Shown: positions 56,101 to 63,996 of the stretch, in pieces
How positions within the stretch are numbered: the stretch's first letter is position 1
Layout of the letters: every line of letters begins with the position of its first letter
DNA from: Tenacibaculum sp. 190524A02b
GTDB lineage: Bacteria; Bacteroidota; Bacteroidia; Flavobacteriales; Flavobacteriaceae
Direction: 5' to 3'
NCBI RefSeq assembly: GCF_964036645.1
Contig: NZ_OZ038525.1
Location: 3,290,001-3,354,000 of the forward strand
Length of the DNA: 64,000 nt
Program-made: the position numbers and the translations under genes
Notes under the pieces: model-generated
What the model saw: the letters and a program-made list of their open reading frames with translations, nothing else
What the model was told of the DNA's origin: nothing
The model's database searches: none

Positions 56101-57221
56101 GAATCAGAAAACTCTCCTGTATAAATTTCTCTTCCTAAAATATCATATTTAGTAAATAACCATTTTCTTCTACTGTATAAATTAGCGTCTTGTGTTAAAA
56201 TAGGTCTATCTAATTTGTCATACACAATATACTCCCATCCTTTTCCGGGTATCTTCTTTTCTACCAAACGGTTTCGTTGGTCGTACCTATATTGGTAACA
56301 CAGTTCAGTTAACTCACTAGGTGAAACGCCATCATTAGTTGTTACTTTTGGTGGAATTACATAGGTTAAATTCCCAAAATCATCATATACATAATAGGTC
56401 TCATGGGCTTGACTAGCATTGTACGTACGTTTTAAAACCACCTGACCTCGCTTATTTTTAAACTCTTGTGTAGTATGGTTATTGCCGTCTGATGCCAACC
56501 AATTCTCATCTTTAGTTACAGTTTTGGTTAATTTTCCAGCTTTGTAAAAACCACTATTACTGGCTCTTACTTTTAAAGTTGGGGTATAAGTATTGTTAGC
56601 AAAACTGGTGGTTACATAATAATTACGTACCTCTGTATTATGGTTGGTAGCATATTCAAACTTAATACTATGGCTATTGTTAGTATAGCCTTTAGCAGAG
56701 TAGGAACTTCCTTTTTTCCAATCCTTTCCTGGAGCAGTTTGTTCAAAAACCCTATTTAATGGTGAATTTTCCAACACCTTTTCTGAATAGGCATTGACAT
56801 TAGGTATAGAAACGCCTGCAAAATCATTGGCATATTTTGTTTTATAATAGGTATTGATAGTGTTTGCTACATCACCTGTTCTTATCTCCGTATTAGTAGC
56901 TGAGGCATAGGGTAAGTATTCTTTGGTTTGACGCCCAAAATTATCATATTCAAAATGTGTAACAATATCTTTAGGACTGATTAATCCTCCGCCTGCTTGC
57001 AAATTCACACTTTGTTTAGCACGCCCTAAACCATCAATATATTGAATGGTAGTACTTACATCTTCTTTATTATTTCCTGCAACTACGCTAGTTCTTCCTT
57101 TTTTATAGGTTTTACTAACCACATAGTTTTCCGTTTGTGTTTGGGCTTGTAATGCCATGGTTAGCATAGCGCATCCTGCAACTAAACCTGCTTTTATTTT
57201 GTTAATAAATTTCCTTTTCAT
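53145..57221 (-). CDS. RHS polymorphic toxin with DUF6443 N-terminus, exported by Sec
   Basis: The 1358-residue protein has a signal peptide (GLVAGCAMLTMALQAQ), a DUF6443 domain (about 30-260), many RHS/YD repeats (for example GWEYIVYDKLDRPILTQDAN), and an inserted lectin-like domain at about 590-740 (SVWAVGLATSGSFNQDGYVE). The RHS core at about 1027-1105 contains GARFYDPATGRWFTPDA and NPVYYIDPDGNQ. A hydrophobic pre-toxin region (about 1106-1242) leads to a variable tip of 116 residues. The tip has HTQLGNKK and DHGRSKNHSNPHTHNYH, a pattern I recall from RHS tips thought to be nucleases. No T9SS tail, PAAR or T6SS signal is seen. The start is 5 bp after the upstream RHS gene. Confidence 0.88.
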   Translation of the reverse strand: MKRKFINKIKAGLVAGCAMLTMALQAQTQTENYVVSKTYKKGRTSVVAGNNKEDVSTTIQYIDGLGRAKQSVNLQAGGGLISPKDIVTHFEYDNFGRQTKEYLPYASATNTEIRTGDVANTINTYYKTKYANDFAGVSIPNVNAYSEKVLENSPLNRVFEQTAPGKDWKKGSSYSAKGYTNNSHSIKFEYATNHNTEVRNYYVTTSFANNTYTPTLKVRASNSGFYKAGKLTKTVTKDENWLASDGNNHTTQEFKNKRGQVVLKRTYNASQAHETYYVYDDFGNLTYVIPPKVTTNDGVSPSELTELCYQYRYDQRNRLVEKKIPGKGWEYIVYDKLDRPILTQDANLYSRRKWLFTKYDILGREIYTGEFSDSRSRVDMQKHIKATNNLATEQYETRQSTESSLGLYYTNNNYPTAIKILTVNYYDDYEIGNQIWFNPATMEAPVWEGMRFTANVKSLPTVSRVRVLGTNANDWVTTASYYDDKGRVWGVYVKNTYLKSGDWKLDKLDFTGKVLLTKHIHEKQGKPNLTIFDRFEYDHRDRLISHTQKIENQLSERIVKNNYDELGQLESKLTGNGTRAGYKDVTSGISIDKDVITKASGSVWAVGLATSGSFNQDGYVEFSATQVNKYYMVGLSNVNTNAHYNTIKYAIYIRNSNTVHIYEKGKPKGQKTTYKLGDVFRVERIGNTIYYKKNNEIFYTSQTPSTGSLLGDISMYHTGGQIKDFKIVDNSKGLQKVDYAYNVRGWLKKINEDTYNDNDLFNFSLQYNDVTDVSKRLYNGNIAQANWRTANDNKSRSYKYGYDALNRITFANYDAVGETHNFSVFNILYDKNGNLTQLKRNYRDASGNSQLMDNLSYSYDNGNKLQKVTDRAHSSHKANGFKDGASIGNDYAYDSNGLLKADQNKGINLIQYNYLNKPTSIAKIPRREEVVYIYDANGVKLEKQVVSNNARKITQYAGNYIYDYFPKVGSIKLEYFSHSEGYVKNDGGTYNYVYHYKDHIGNVRLSYTDNDKNGSISPSTEIIEESNYYPFGLKHKGYNNKVSSLGSSKAQKYKYNGKELQDELGINMYDYGARFYDPATGRWFTPDAMAEKYYNQSLYTYTLNNPVYYIDPDGNQVAMCCDSLIGFVATMVDNTFGSNLRNTLDTGSASYGTGVQSAHAVSQVGGTFLQLKGTFDIGAGGTGMAATTSVTVGSGGTLSVGTAPGFAASASLTVAGVAEKVVGSAWVNNSKNNMQADGTKFNRGGGSSSSNNTTTTSNASSNKYTPNRAIKNDPKTGRPMVDPEAKGTTHTQLGNKKSSNKGVGTYSTRRTIDSKGNVRKQIDYTDHGRSKNHSNPHTHNYHKTENGQYKRQKQEKYN

Positions 57222-57226
57222 TTGAC

Positions 57227-60200
57227 TTAATTTTTATAATGGTATTGATTTTCTTTTACTATTTGATTATTGCTGTCTTTTATTAAATGTAAACGATTAA
57301 AACCATCATAGGTATAATAGGTCGTTTTTCCTCTTGGGTCTGTAATACTTGTTACACCTACCAATGGATCATAGGTAAAAGTTGTTACCTGTATAGCCTT
57401 ATTAGTAAAACTATCTCGTAAACTTTGTAAACGAGTTCTTAATGTATTTTCTGTTGCCTCTGAAACATCATTATTAGAAGCGGTAATAGCATTGTTAATG
57501 GCAGTCTTTTGGGCTGTAGTTAAGCTTGTATATCCTTCTATTTTAGCAATGGGTTGGGTCCTATGATACCCCCAAGCGTAATATGTTTTAGTACCATCTT
57601 GTTTACTCACTTCTATAGGGTTTCCTTTATTATCATAATTATGGTATACCACGCGGTTCTCCATACCTAAGCTACCTTTTGCTGTTTGTATGGTTTCTGG
57701 TAAATACAAACCTTTAAAGTTTTTGTAATTGGTACGCTCTGTAGCTTGTAATGCTGTTCCTATAAATGTTTTTACCTGTATAGGTTCTGCAATCCTATGC
57801 TCGCTTATTAAATGATCAATAGCCATAGACGCTGTAGCACTTAATCCGCTTAATTTATTTTTATCATTTGGGTAAAAGGTTTGGGTTTTTAATACCAAAT
57901 CATTAGCGTCCGTAGTTTCTGTTCTGGTTAACTGTAAATGGTTTGCATTGTCATAAAAATAATTGGTGGTATTAATTATTGGGTTACTACCATTTTCATC
58001 AAACTGTTTTTCTATAGTTCGGTATTTATAATGCCAATTAGTTACAAATGTATTAGTCATTACATCCAAGTTCTCAATATTTAAAATACCTTTAGAGGGA
58101 TCATAAGGTCTAAACAAATCGTAGTTTTTTCGTACACTAACACCTCTTACATTACTATTTATTCTACTATCTCTTTTATATAAGTTTTCAGTAGTATGTA
58201 CCGTTATAAACCTACCGTTTACTTTTTTAAACTTTGTAGCATTTTTTAGCAATCCGTTTTTCCAAGCTATAACACTATTAACACTCCCTTCAATTCTATC
58301 TCCATACATTAACCTACCTTGTAAATCATCTCCTATGTTATAGGTAAGTTCTTCGCCTCCTTTTTCAAAATTATCACCTCCATAACTTACGGTAACTGTA
58401 GGGTATTTAGTACCATACGCTCCTTCATTATGGTATAGATTTCGAATACTTGATGACATTAACACACTATAATTATCATCTACTAACACTCCATTTTTTA
58501 ATGTTTTATTTTTTACAGCTCTTACATACCAAGGTTTTAATCCTTTATAACCTGTAGATCTGGTTAAGTTGTCCTTTTTAGCATAATAAAACCTTGTAAT
58601 TTCATTTTCATTAGCGTTTGAAGATGTGTTGATAATTTTCTTAACACGCATACCTCCAGTAGGTATGTTTTTATATAGTAAAGTAGGGCTGCCTTTGTAA
58701 TAAGAAAAACGCAAGTTTCCTTTTAAACAATAAGATTCTGTGGTAATGGTTACTCTATATTTTGTATTTTTAGTTAAAGAAGCGTAAAATACTTTACTTT
58801 GGTTTGGAGAGATATAAAAAGAACTACCAATGTAAATTTTTTCTCCCGAAGTTTTGGTATAAAAAGATGGAGCTCCACCACTTAAATTCTCTATTTTTAT
58901 CTCTGCTCTTTCTCTATGTGGAGGAGCAAATGTTTCACAATTGGCTAGGTATAGTAAATCCGTAAAAAAGTTTACTTCTTGATGATCTGTTATTTCATCA
59001 AACACAAATGAGCTACTTCTTTGCCTAATTGTTGAGCTTGTATTAGCAGCGAGTGCTTTGTTTATTCGTGGAGGCTGAATTTCTTCGCTACCATAATATG
59101 TATTACTCTCATATTCAAAGCTTGTATAACCTTTAGTTGGATAGGTTATTTTTTGTAACAATCCTGTTTGAGCTAAGTTTCCTTCTATTTCTCTATTAGC
59201 ACCACCATTATAGTTTTCAAAAACTCCCGACATATTTTTGGTAATTGAAGGGTTTGGGAAAAAATAAGTACTATTTGATTTTCCATTGTAATACCCCCAA
59301 TGGTCTTGACTATAGGATAATCTAGCAGGAAAGTTTACAGGATTGATATAGTTGAATGTATATTTTTTAGCTGGATCTTTAAAAGTAACTTCTTCAAGAA
59401 AAACTCTTTCTTTACTGTTTTTAAGATATTTAAAAGATACTTCTTCAAAAATAGTATTAGACTTTTTCAATTCTATTTTTTTGGTAAAATGTTCAACATT
59501 GGTAAGTAATACCATGCCTGAGGTACTTTGATTGCTGTAAATTTCTTTTAAAAGTACTCCATTAAATATTCCATAGCTAATGCTTTTAGAGGTTTTATAA
59601 TAGGTTGCTGTAGTATGGTTATCTGAATGTTTTCTTAAAGAATGGCTTTCTCCTGTGTTATAATTTTTAGTATCTGCCTCGTACACAAATGTTATTTGAT
59701 CGCCTTTTGGGTGGTTTATTTCTGATAAGTACCAAGAGGTAGTAAACAAATCACTCCAAGGTTCATGAACTCCTCCTATTGTTTTTGATTTGCTTTGTGA
59801 GCTTTCTGTTGTTCTAAAGGTATACTGAATACCTAGCTCATCCGTAATTTCAAAAACTTTATTTGTGAATGTTATTTGTAAGCTATTACCAGTAAGCAAT
59901 ACAGGTTGTTTATTTTTATCTAATACAAACTTTCCTGTTTTTCCTAAAAAGTTAAAATTAAAAACATCTACTTGTGCATCTGCTTTAGAGTCTTCTTGCG
60001 AAGAATCAAACAAGTATTTTAAGACTGCTGGGCTAGTAACTGAGCTATAAATGGCTTCAGGAATTGATGTAGTTCTATCTTCATCTGGTCTTTGTCTTAC
60101 AGTTCGGCTAATAACGCCTCCTGCATTTAAACTCCAACCTAAACCTACATTGCTCTCCATTTGGTCTACTTTAATTCCATTTGAACTATAAGATAAATAC

Positions 60201-60403
60201 AAAGGAACACTTAAATTAGTGGTTTTATAAACCAATAATGGTACGTTAGCTTGTACGGTTCCTGTAAAATTTCCTTTAGGGGTTTCTCCATATTTTCCTA
60301 ACTCATAAGCCGTTGGAGAAGGCGGAACAACCTTGGGTAATTCCTGTGCATAACTATATACACAAAATAGCATTGTAAAAATGCTAAATACTACTTTTTT
60401 CAT
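57227..60403 (-). CDS. Sec-exported RHS-repeat protein, partner of the toxin gene
   Basis: The 1058-residue protein has a signal peptide (VVFSIFTMLFCVYSYAQ). Its N-terminal region (PPSPTAYELGKYGETPKGNF, VPLLVYKTTNLSVPLYLSYS) is common to Bacteroidota RHS partner proteins. YD/RHS repeats run to the end (DGTKTYYAWGYHRTQPIAKI, TYYTYDGFNRLHLIKDSNNQ). It lacks the hyper-variable toxin tip and ends in a plain RHS repeat. With a 5-bp gap to the toxin gene it likely forms one transcript. It may form part of the same shell or encapsulating cage; this is inferred. Confidence 0.85.
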   Translation of the reverse strand: MKKVVFSIFTMLFCVYSYAQELPKVVPPSPTAYELGKYGETPKGNFTGTVQANVPLLVYKTTNLSVPLYLSYSSNGIKVDQMESNVGLGWSLNAGGVISRTVRQRPDEDRTTSIPEAIYSSVTSPAVLKYLFDSSQEDSKADAQVDVFNFNFLGKTGKFVLDKNKQPVLLTGNSLQITFTNKVFEITDELGIQYTFRTTESSQSKSKTIGGVHEPWSDLFTTSWYLSEINHPKGDQITFVYEADTKNYNTGESHSLRKHSDNHTTATYYKTSKSISYGIFNGVLLKEIYSNQSTSGMVLLTNVEHFTKKIELKKSNTIFEEVSFKYLKNSKERVFLEEVTFKDPAKKYTFNYINPVNFPARLSYSQDHWGYYNGKSNSTYFFPNPSITKNMSGVFENYNGGANREIEGNLAQTGLLQKITYPTKGYTSFEYESNTYYGSEEIQPPRINKALAANTSSTIRQRSSSFVFDEITDHQEVNFFTDLLYLANCETFAPPHRERAEIKIENLSGGAPSFYTKTSGEKIYIGSSFYISPNQSKVFYASLTKNTKYRVTITTESYCLKGNLRFSYYKGSPTLLYKNIPTGGMRVKKIINTSSNANENEITRFYYAKKDNLTRSTGYKGLKPWYVRAVKNKTLKNGVLVDDNYSVLMSSSIRNLYHNEGAYGTKYPTVTVSYGGDNFEKGGEELTYNIGDDLQGRLMYGDRIEGSVNSVIAWKNGLLKNATKFKKVNGRFITVHTTENLYKRDSRINSNVRGVSVRKNYDLFRPYDPSKGILNIENLDVMTNTFVTNWHYKYRTIEKQFDENGSNPIINTTNYFYDNANHLQLTRTETTDANDLVLKTQTFYPNDKNKLSGLSATASMAIDHLISEHRIAEPIQVKTFIGTALQATERTNYKNFKGLYLPETIQTAKGSLGMENRVVYHNYDNKGNPIEVSKQDGTKTYYAWGYHRTQPIAKIEGYTSLTTAQKTAINNAITASNNDVSEATENTLRTRLQSLRDSFTNKAIQVTTFTYDPLVGVTSITDPRGKTTYYTYDGFNRLHLIKDSNNQIVKENQYHYKN

Positions 60404-60504
60404 AATTATTTTAATTGTTTTTAGTTAATTAGTATTTGGTGTTGCATTCAGACCTAATTAGCTAAGTCTGAAAAACAAAATTAATTGGACTTAAACTAAA
60501 AGTG

Positions 60505-60544
60505 GTAAGCCAACGGCTTACTTTTAGTAAGTCACTGACTTACT
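60505..60544 (-). promoter_or_regulatory. Tandem palindromes upstream of the RHS operon
   Basis: Two palindromes of the form GTAAGYC-n3-GRCTTAC (60505-60521 and 60527-60543) are each followed by CTTTT or CTTTTT. Their centres are 22 bp apart, two helical turns. They lie 102-140 nt upstream of the first RHS start. They may be operators for a dimeric regulator or, taken singly, part of a terminator. Confidence 0.55.
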
Positions 60545-60828
60545 TTTTTAGTGTTTTTTGATGATTTTTACTGTTTTTTCTTAAATAAATGTTAAATAAA
60601 ACAAAAGCTTCTTCTTATCTCATACTGGTAAATAATTAAAGTTCATAATTTTTTCAAAACAAAATTAAATAGCTCTTTTGTAAAAGGGGGACTTTTTTCC
60701 GTTACAAAAAGTAATCGAAAAAGGTACTTTTTGGTCTATTGGGGTGCTTTTTAGCCTTGTTTTTGTTAAAGAAGTGTTAAAACCCATAAAATGACCTTCT
60801 AGTTTTTGGGTTGAAGACGGAAGGAAAT

Positions 60829-60863
60829 GGCAGTGGCGGTTGGCGGTTGGCGGTTGGCGGTTG
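60829..60863 (+). repeat. Period-7 TTGGCGG minisatellite
   Basis: About four to five units of the 7-bp word GGCGGTT preceded by GGCAGT. It shares the 7-bp period with the TACTCAA arrays nearby. Confidence 0.8.
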
Positions 60864-60888
60864 CTAAAACTAATAATTAAATACTTAG

Positions 60889-61125
60889 CATTAAAAACTA
60901 TATGAGGTATAAAGCAATCTCTTGGTTCTGGTTGAAGACGGAAGGTTTGAGGTAGAAGGTGGAAATGGATTTTTAGCTTTTAGCTGTTGGCAGTTAGTTC
61001 CTCATACTCAGTACTCAATACTCAATACTCAATACTCAATACTTATAATAAAAACTTATAACTAAATACAGATTATTGACTAAAAGATTACTTCACTTCG
61101 CTTAGGCTACGTTCGTAATGACCAT
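60889..61125 (+). repeat. Composite repeat copy C1
   Basis: It has AGCATTAAAAACTATATGAGG and GGTTGAAGACGGAAGG words as in copy A, an array of one TACTCAG and four TACTCAA (61005-61044), and a partial REP-like arm (61085-61125). Confidence 0.85.
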
Positions 61126-61176
61126 AAATTTAAAATGTGGCTAAACTCTTAGTCTTTACTATTGGCAGTTAGCTCC

Positions 61177-61506
61177 TACTCAGTGCTCAGTGCTCAATAC
61201 TCAATACTCAATACTCAATACTCAATACTCAATACTCAATACTCAATACTCAATACTCAATACTAATAATAAACACTTATAACTGAATACAGATTATTGA
61301 CTAAAAGATTACTTCACTTCGCTTAGGCTACGTTCGTAATGACGATAACAAACAAAATTTTATCACGTCATTGCGATGCAGTGTTAACGGAAGAAGCAAT
61401 CTCTAAGTCTTGACAAACAGGTTACTTCACTACGCAAAGGCTACGTTTGTAATGACCATAAATTTAAAATGTGGCTAAACTCTTAGTTTTTAGCTATTGG
61501 CAGTTA
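61177..61506 (+). repeat. Composite repeat copy C2
   Basis: An array of TACTCAG, TGCTCAG, TGCTCAA and nine TACTCAA units (61177-61264), followed by a REP-like stem-loop (61306-61404) and half-repeat. The segment 61272-61506 matches 50751-50985 in the same orientation with 3 mismatches by eye. Confidence 0.9.
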
Positions 61507-61508
61507 AC

Positions 61509-61645
61509 AAAAGCTTTTCCATTACCCTTATGAACTCTTTAGCACGAAGCACCAAAAGGCTTTTCCACTACCCTTATGAACTCTTTAGTACGAAGCACCA
61601 AAAGACTTTTCCATTACCCCTATGAACTCTTTAGCACGAAACATC
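61509..61645 (+). repeat. Three tandem 45/46-bp repeats
   Basis: Units at 61509-61553, 61554-61599 and 61600-61645, each like AAAAGNCTTTTCCATTACCC then TATGAACTCTTTAGCACGAA. The third has two changes at its end. Confidence 0.9.
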
Positions 61646-61738
61646 TAAATATTTTATAATTTTTGGTTAGGCAAAAAGGGCTGTTAGTTTTCAGTCTTTG
61701 GCAGTATTTTTTGGAAAAGGTAAAAGGTTTGAAGTGAA

Positions 61739-61780
61739 AGATTACTTCACTTCGCTTAGGCTACGTTTGTAATGACTAGA
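61739..61780 (+). repeat. Partial REP-like arm
   Basis: It matches the left arm of the REP-like stem-loop (GATTACTTCACTTCGCTTAG ... GTAATGAC) without the right arm. Confidence 0.75.
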
Positions 61781-61893
61781 TATTTAAATATGTATCTAGG
61801 GTTTAAGGATAATTACAGAATCAAAGCAAGGAATCAAAGGTTATTTGTATTAGAACTAACAAAATTCTAAAAAAGTACTTCTATATAAGTTTT

Positions 61894-61932
61894 AGTGTTT
61901 AATTTTTAATTACTAACTAAAAATTAAACACT
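61894..61932 (-). terminator. Long AT-rich hairpin after the desaturase gene
   Basis: A perfect 15-bp stem AGTGTTTAATTTTTA / TAAAAATTAAACACT with a 9-nt loop, 16 bp after the desaturase stop. T-rich on the minus strand; probably a terminator. Confidence 0.65.
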
Positions 61933-61948
61933 AAGTACTTATAAGTAA

Positions 61949-62929
61949 TTATGCGGGTATCATCCACTTAAAGTTGAATTTGGTATCTGGAACTACTATA
62001 CGTTCTGTTATTCGATACATTCTTTCTGGCAACTTCATTAGATAGTCTCTTGCCTTTTCTGCTTCTGGTGTTAAATTGGTTATTTTATCTATTTCCCAAG
62101 CAGTGTTTAACTTCTTTAAAATGTCTACATAATCAAAACCAGTATATACGCCTATGCGTTGTGCTACTGTTGAAAAATCATCAAACAAATCTCCTTTAGT
62201 ACCAAAGGACTCACGTAAATGCATGGCTGGCATTACTATTTTATGCTTCATCATGTGTTGGAACGCCAACATCATTTCACTTGGGTCTATTTTAAAGATT
62301 TCTTTTACAAATTCTGTATAGGCTAAATGATGACGCATTTCATCTCCTGCAATAATTCTAGACATTTTAGCCAGAGCTTTGTGTCCTTTAGCTTTTGCTA
62401 TTTTGGCTACGTTTAAATGAGATACGTAAGTAGCTAATTCTTGAAAACTGGTATACACAAAGTTTTTATATGGATCGGTTGCTGTACCTATATCAAAACC
62501 ATCTGCAATTAGGTGCTGGGTTGATATTTCAACTTCTCGCATATTTACTCTACCTGATAGGTATAAGTATTTGTTTAATACATCTCCATGTCGGTTTTCT
62601 TCCGCAGTCCAAGCACGAATCCATTTTGCCCAGCCATTGTCTGGTTGTTGCGTTATACCATCTAAATCTAACAACCAAGATTCATAAGTAGGCAAGGCTT
62701 CTTCTGTAATAGTATCTCCTACTAGCACCACCCAAAAGTCATCATCTAATTCTTTTGATATTTCTCGTATTTCTTGTACTTCTTCTATAAAACTGTCTTC
62801 TTGTGAATTGGGTAAGAAATCAGTGGGTTGCCATATTTTTTCTATAGGTACTAAAAATTTGTCTACAAAACTGTCAATGTTTTTTTCCAGCGTTTGCATT
62901 ACTTCTCTACGTATGTTTTGTATAGACAT
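61949..62929 (-). CDS. Acyl-ACP desaturase
   Basis: The 326-residue protein is a ferritin-like soluble desaturase: diiron motifs EENRHGDV (about residue 120) and DEMRHHLAY (about residue 205), both E/DxxRH, in helical context. It introduces a double bond in acyl-ACP and is expected to set membrane fluidity. It is close to an acyltransferase gene on the same strand, separated by 359 bp. Confidence 0.9.
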   Translation of the reverse strand: MSIQNIRREVMQTLEKNIDSFVDKFLVPIEKIWQPTDFLPNSQEDSFIEEVQEIREISKELDDDFWVVLVGDTITEEALPTYESWLLDLDGITQQPDNGWAKWIRAWTAEENRHGDVLNKYLYLSGRVNMREVEISTQHLIADGFDIGTATDPYKNFVYTSFQELATYVSHLNVAKIAKAKGHKALAKMSRIIAGDEMRHHLAYTEFVKEIFKIDPSEMMLAFQHMMKHKIVMPAMHLRESFGTKGDLFDDFSTVAQRIGVYTGFDYVDILKKLNTAWEIDKITNLTPEAEKARDYLMKLPERMYRITERIVVPDTKFNFKWMIPA

Positions 62930-63288
62930 AATGTTATTTATGGGGTTTTATATTTTAGTTGTTTTTGTGTTTGTTTTTAAGTCGCGCAATATACACATTA
63001 TTAACCACATAACTTATAGTGTGGTTTTTAAAGGTACTAATTACTTACATTAAACTTCCTTTAAAGGAGTTATAGAATTTAGTACTTCAGCTTTATGGTG
63101 TTTAACTATTAGTCTTTGTTCTTTTTAAGACCAATTTTCCTTTTAATTTTATTTGCTTAAGCAGCACTTGATCTTTATTAAGTTCTGTAAACCAATACTA
63201 CAAATTAATCAGCAAATATTTGCTATAACAAGTAACTTAAATGCTAAGTTATTATTATTAACTCATTTGTTTTTAATTAGTCCCTTTT
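62930..63288. other. 359-bp intergenic region, no supported gene
   Basis: AT-rich; a small hairpin ACCACA / TGTGGT near 63004-63025 followed by T, and the palindrome CCTTTAAAGG near 63060. Nothing else is supported. Confidence 0.5.
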
Positions 63289-63996
63289 TTATTGGATTCC
63301 TGATTTTACAGTTTCTTCTACAGTAGCTAACAACTCATTAAAAGGCATGCTATCTACTTTTATAGGTTTGTGGGTAGTTATTTTAATAGGACTACCTACA
63401 CCTAGTGGAAATTTACCATACTTAAATACTTTCCATGAGTTGTTTATAGTTAAAGGCACAACATAGGCTTCTGGGTTGTACTTTACCAGCATTTTTAATC
63501 CGTTAGGTGCAAATGATTTTGGTTTTCCCGTTCTGCTTCTTGTACCTTCTGGAAATATTACTGCCGACCATGTATTTTCTTTAATACGTTTAGCAAAGGT
63601 TGCTAATTCTCCTAAAGCTTGTTTTCCATCTTTTCTATCTATTAAAGCGGCTCCTCCATGGCGTAAATTAAACGAAATACTTGGAATGCCTTTTCCTAAC
63701 TCTTTTTTAGAAACAAACTTTGGCCAATGTTTACGAAAATGCCAAATAATAGGTGGAATATCAAACATACTTTGATGATTCGCTACAAATAACAACGTGG
63801 TATTTTCAGGTAATTGGTGTTCATTTTTAACTTGAACATTTACCCCTAACACTAATAGTGATTTTATTAAAAACCAGTTCATGATGTCTACTACCTTTTG
63901 GTGTCCTTTAGTACCAAATAGTTTAAGCCCTAACCATTGTAATGGATGAAATAGTAACAGCATTAAAAAAAACACCAATGCAAATATTGGCGACAA
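63289..63996 (-). CDS. Lysophospholipid acyltransferase (5' end likely outside window)
   Basis: The 235 visible residues have an acyltransferase NHQSMFD motif, the FPEGTRSRTGKP motif and a membrane-anchor N-terminus. The only start inside the window is a TTG at 63996, three codons from the edge, and relatives have a longer hydrophobic N-terminus, so the gene probably begins beyond the window. It adds an acyl chain to lysophosphatidate or a related lipid and is paralogous to the plsC gene at 34891-35682. Confidence 0.85.
   Translation of the reverse strand: MSPIFALVFFLMLLLFHPLQWLGLKLFGTKGHQKVVDIMNWFLIKSLLVLGVNVQVKNEHQLPENTTLLFVANHQSMFDIPPIIWHFRKHWPKFVSKKELGKGIPSISFNLRHGGAALIDRKDGKQALGELATFAKRIKENTWSAVIFPEGTRSRTGKPKSFAPNGLKMLVKYNPEAYVVPLTINNSWKVFKYGKFPLGVGSPIKITTHKPIKVDSMPFNELLATVEETVKSGIQ

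Larger units (their letters stand above)
60404..61948. other. 1.5-kb repeat-dense intergenic region right of the RHS operon
   Basis: No convincing gene. It holds, from left to right: two palindromes (60505-60544), an AT-rich stretch, a period-7 TTGGCGG array (60829-60863), composite repeats C1 and C2 with TACTCAA arrays and REP-like stem-loops, a 3x 45-bp tandem repeat (61509-61645), a partial REP-like arm (61739-61780) and a terminator-type hairpin (61894-61932). Confidence 0.85.

Noticed and set aside
50751..61506. Direct repeats considered as insertion sequence ends
   Set aside because: No transposase gene between or beside them and no terminal inverted repeats; the repeats consist of REP-like and minisatellite modules.
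61509..61645. Three 45-bp repeats considered as a CRISPR
   Set aside because: The units abut with no unique spacers between them.
63004..63025. Small hairpin with T-run in the gap before the acyltransferase
   Set aside because: Only six base pairs and no plus-strand gene before it; too weak to call a terminator.
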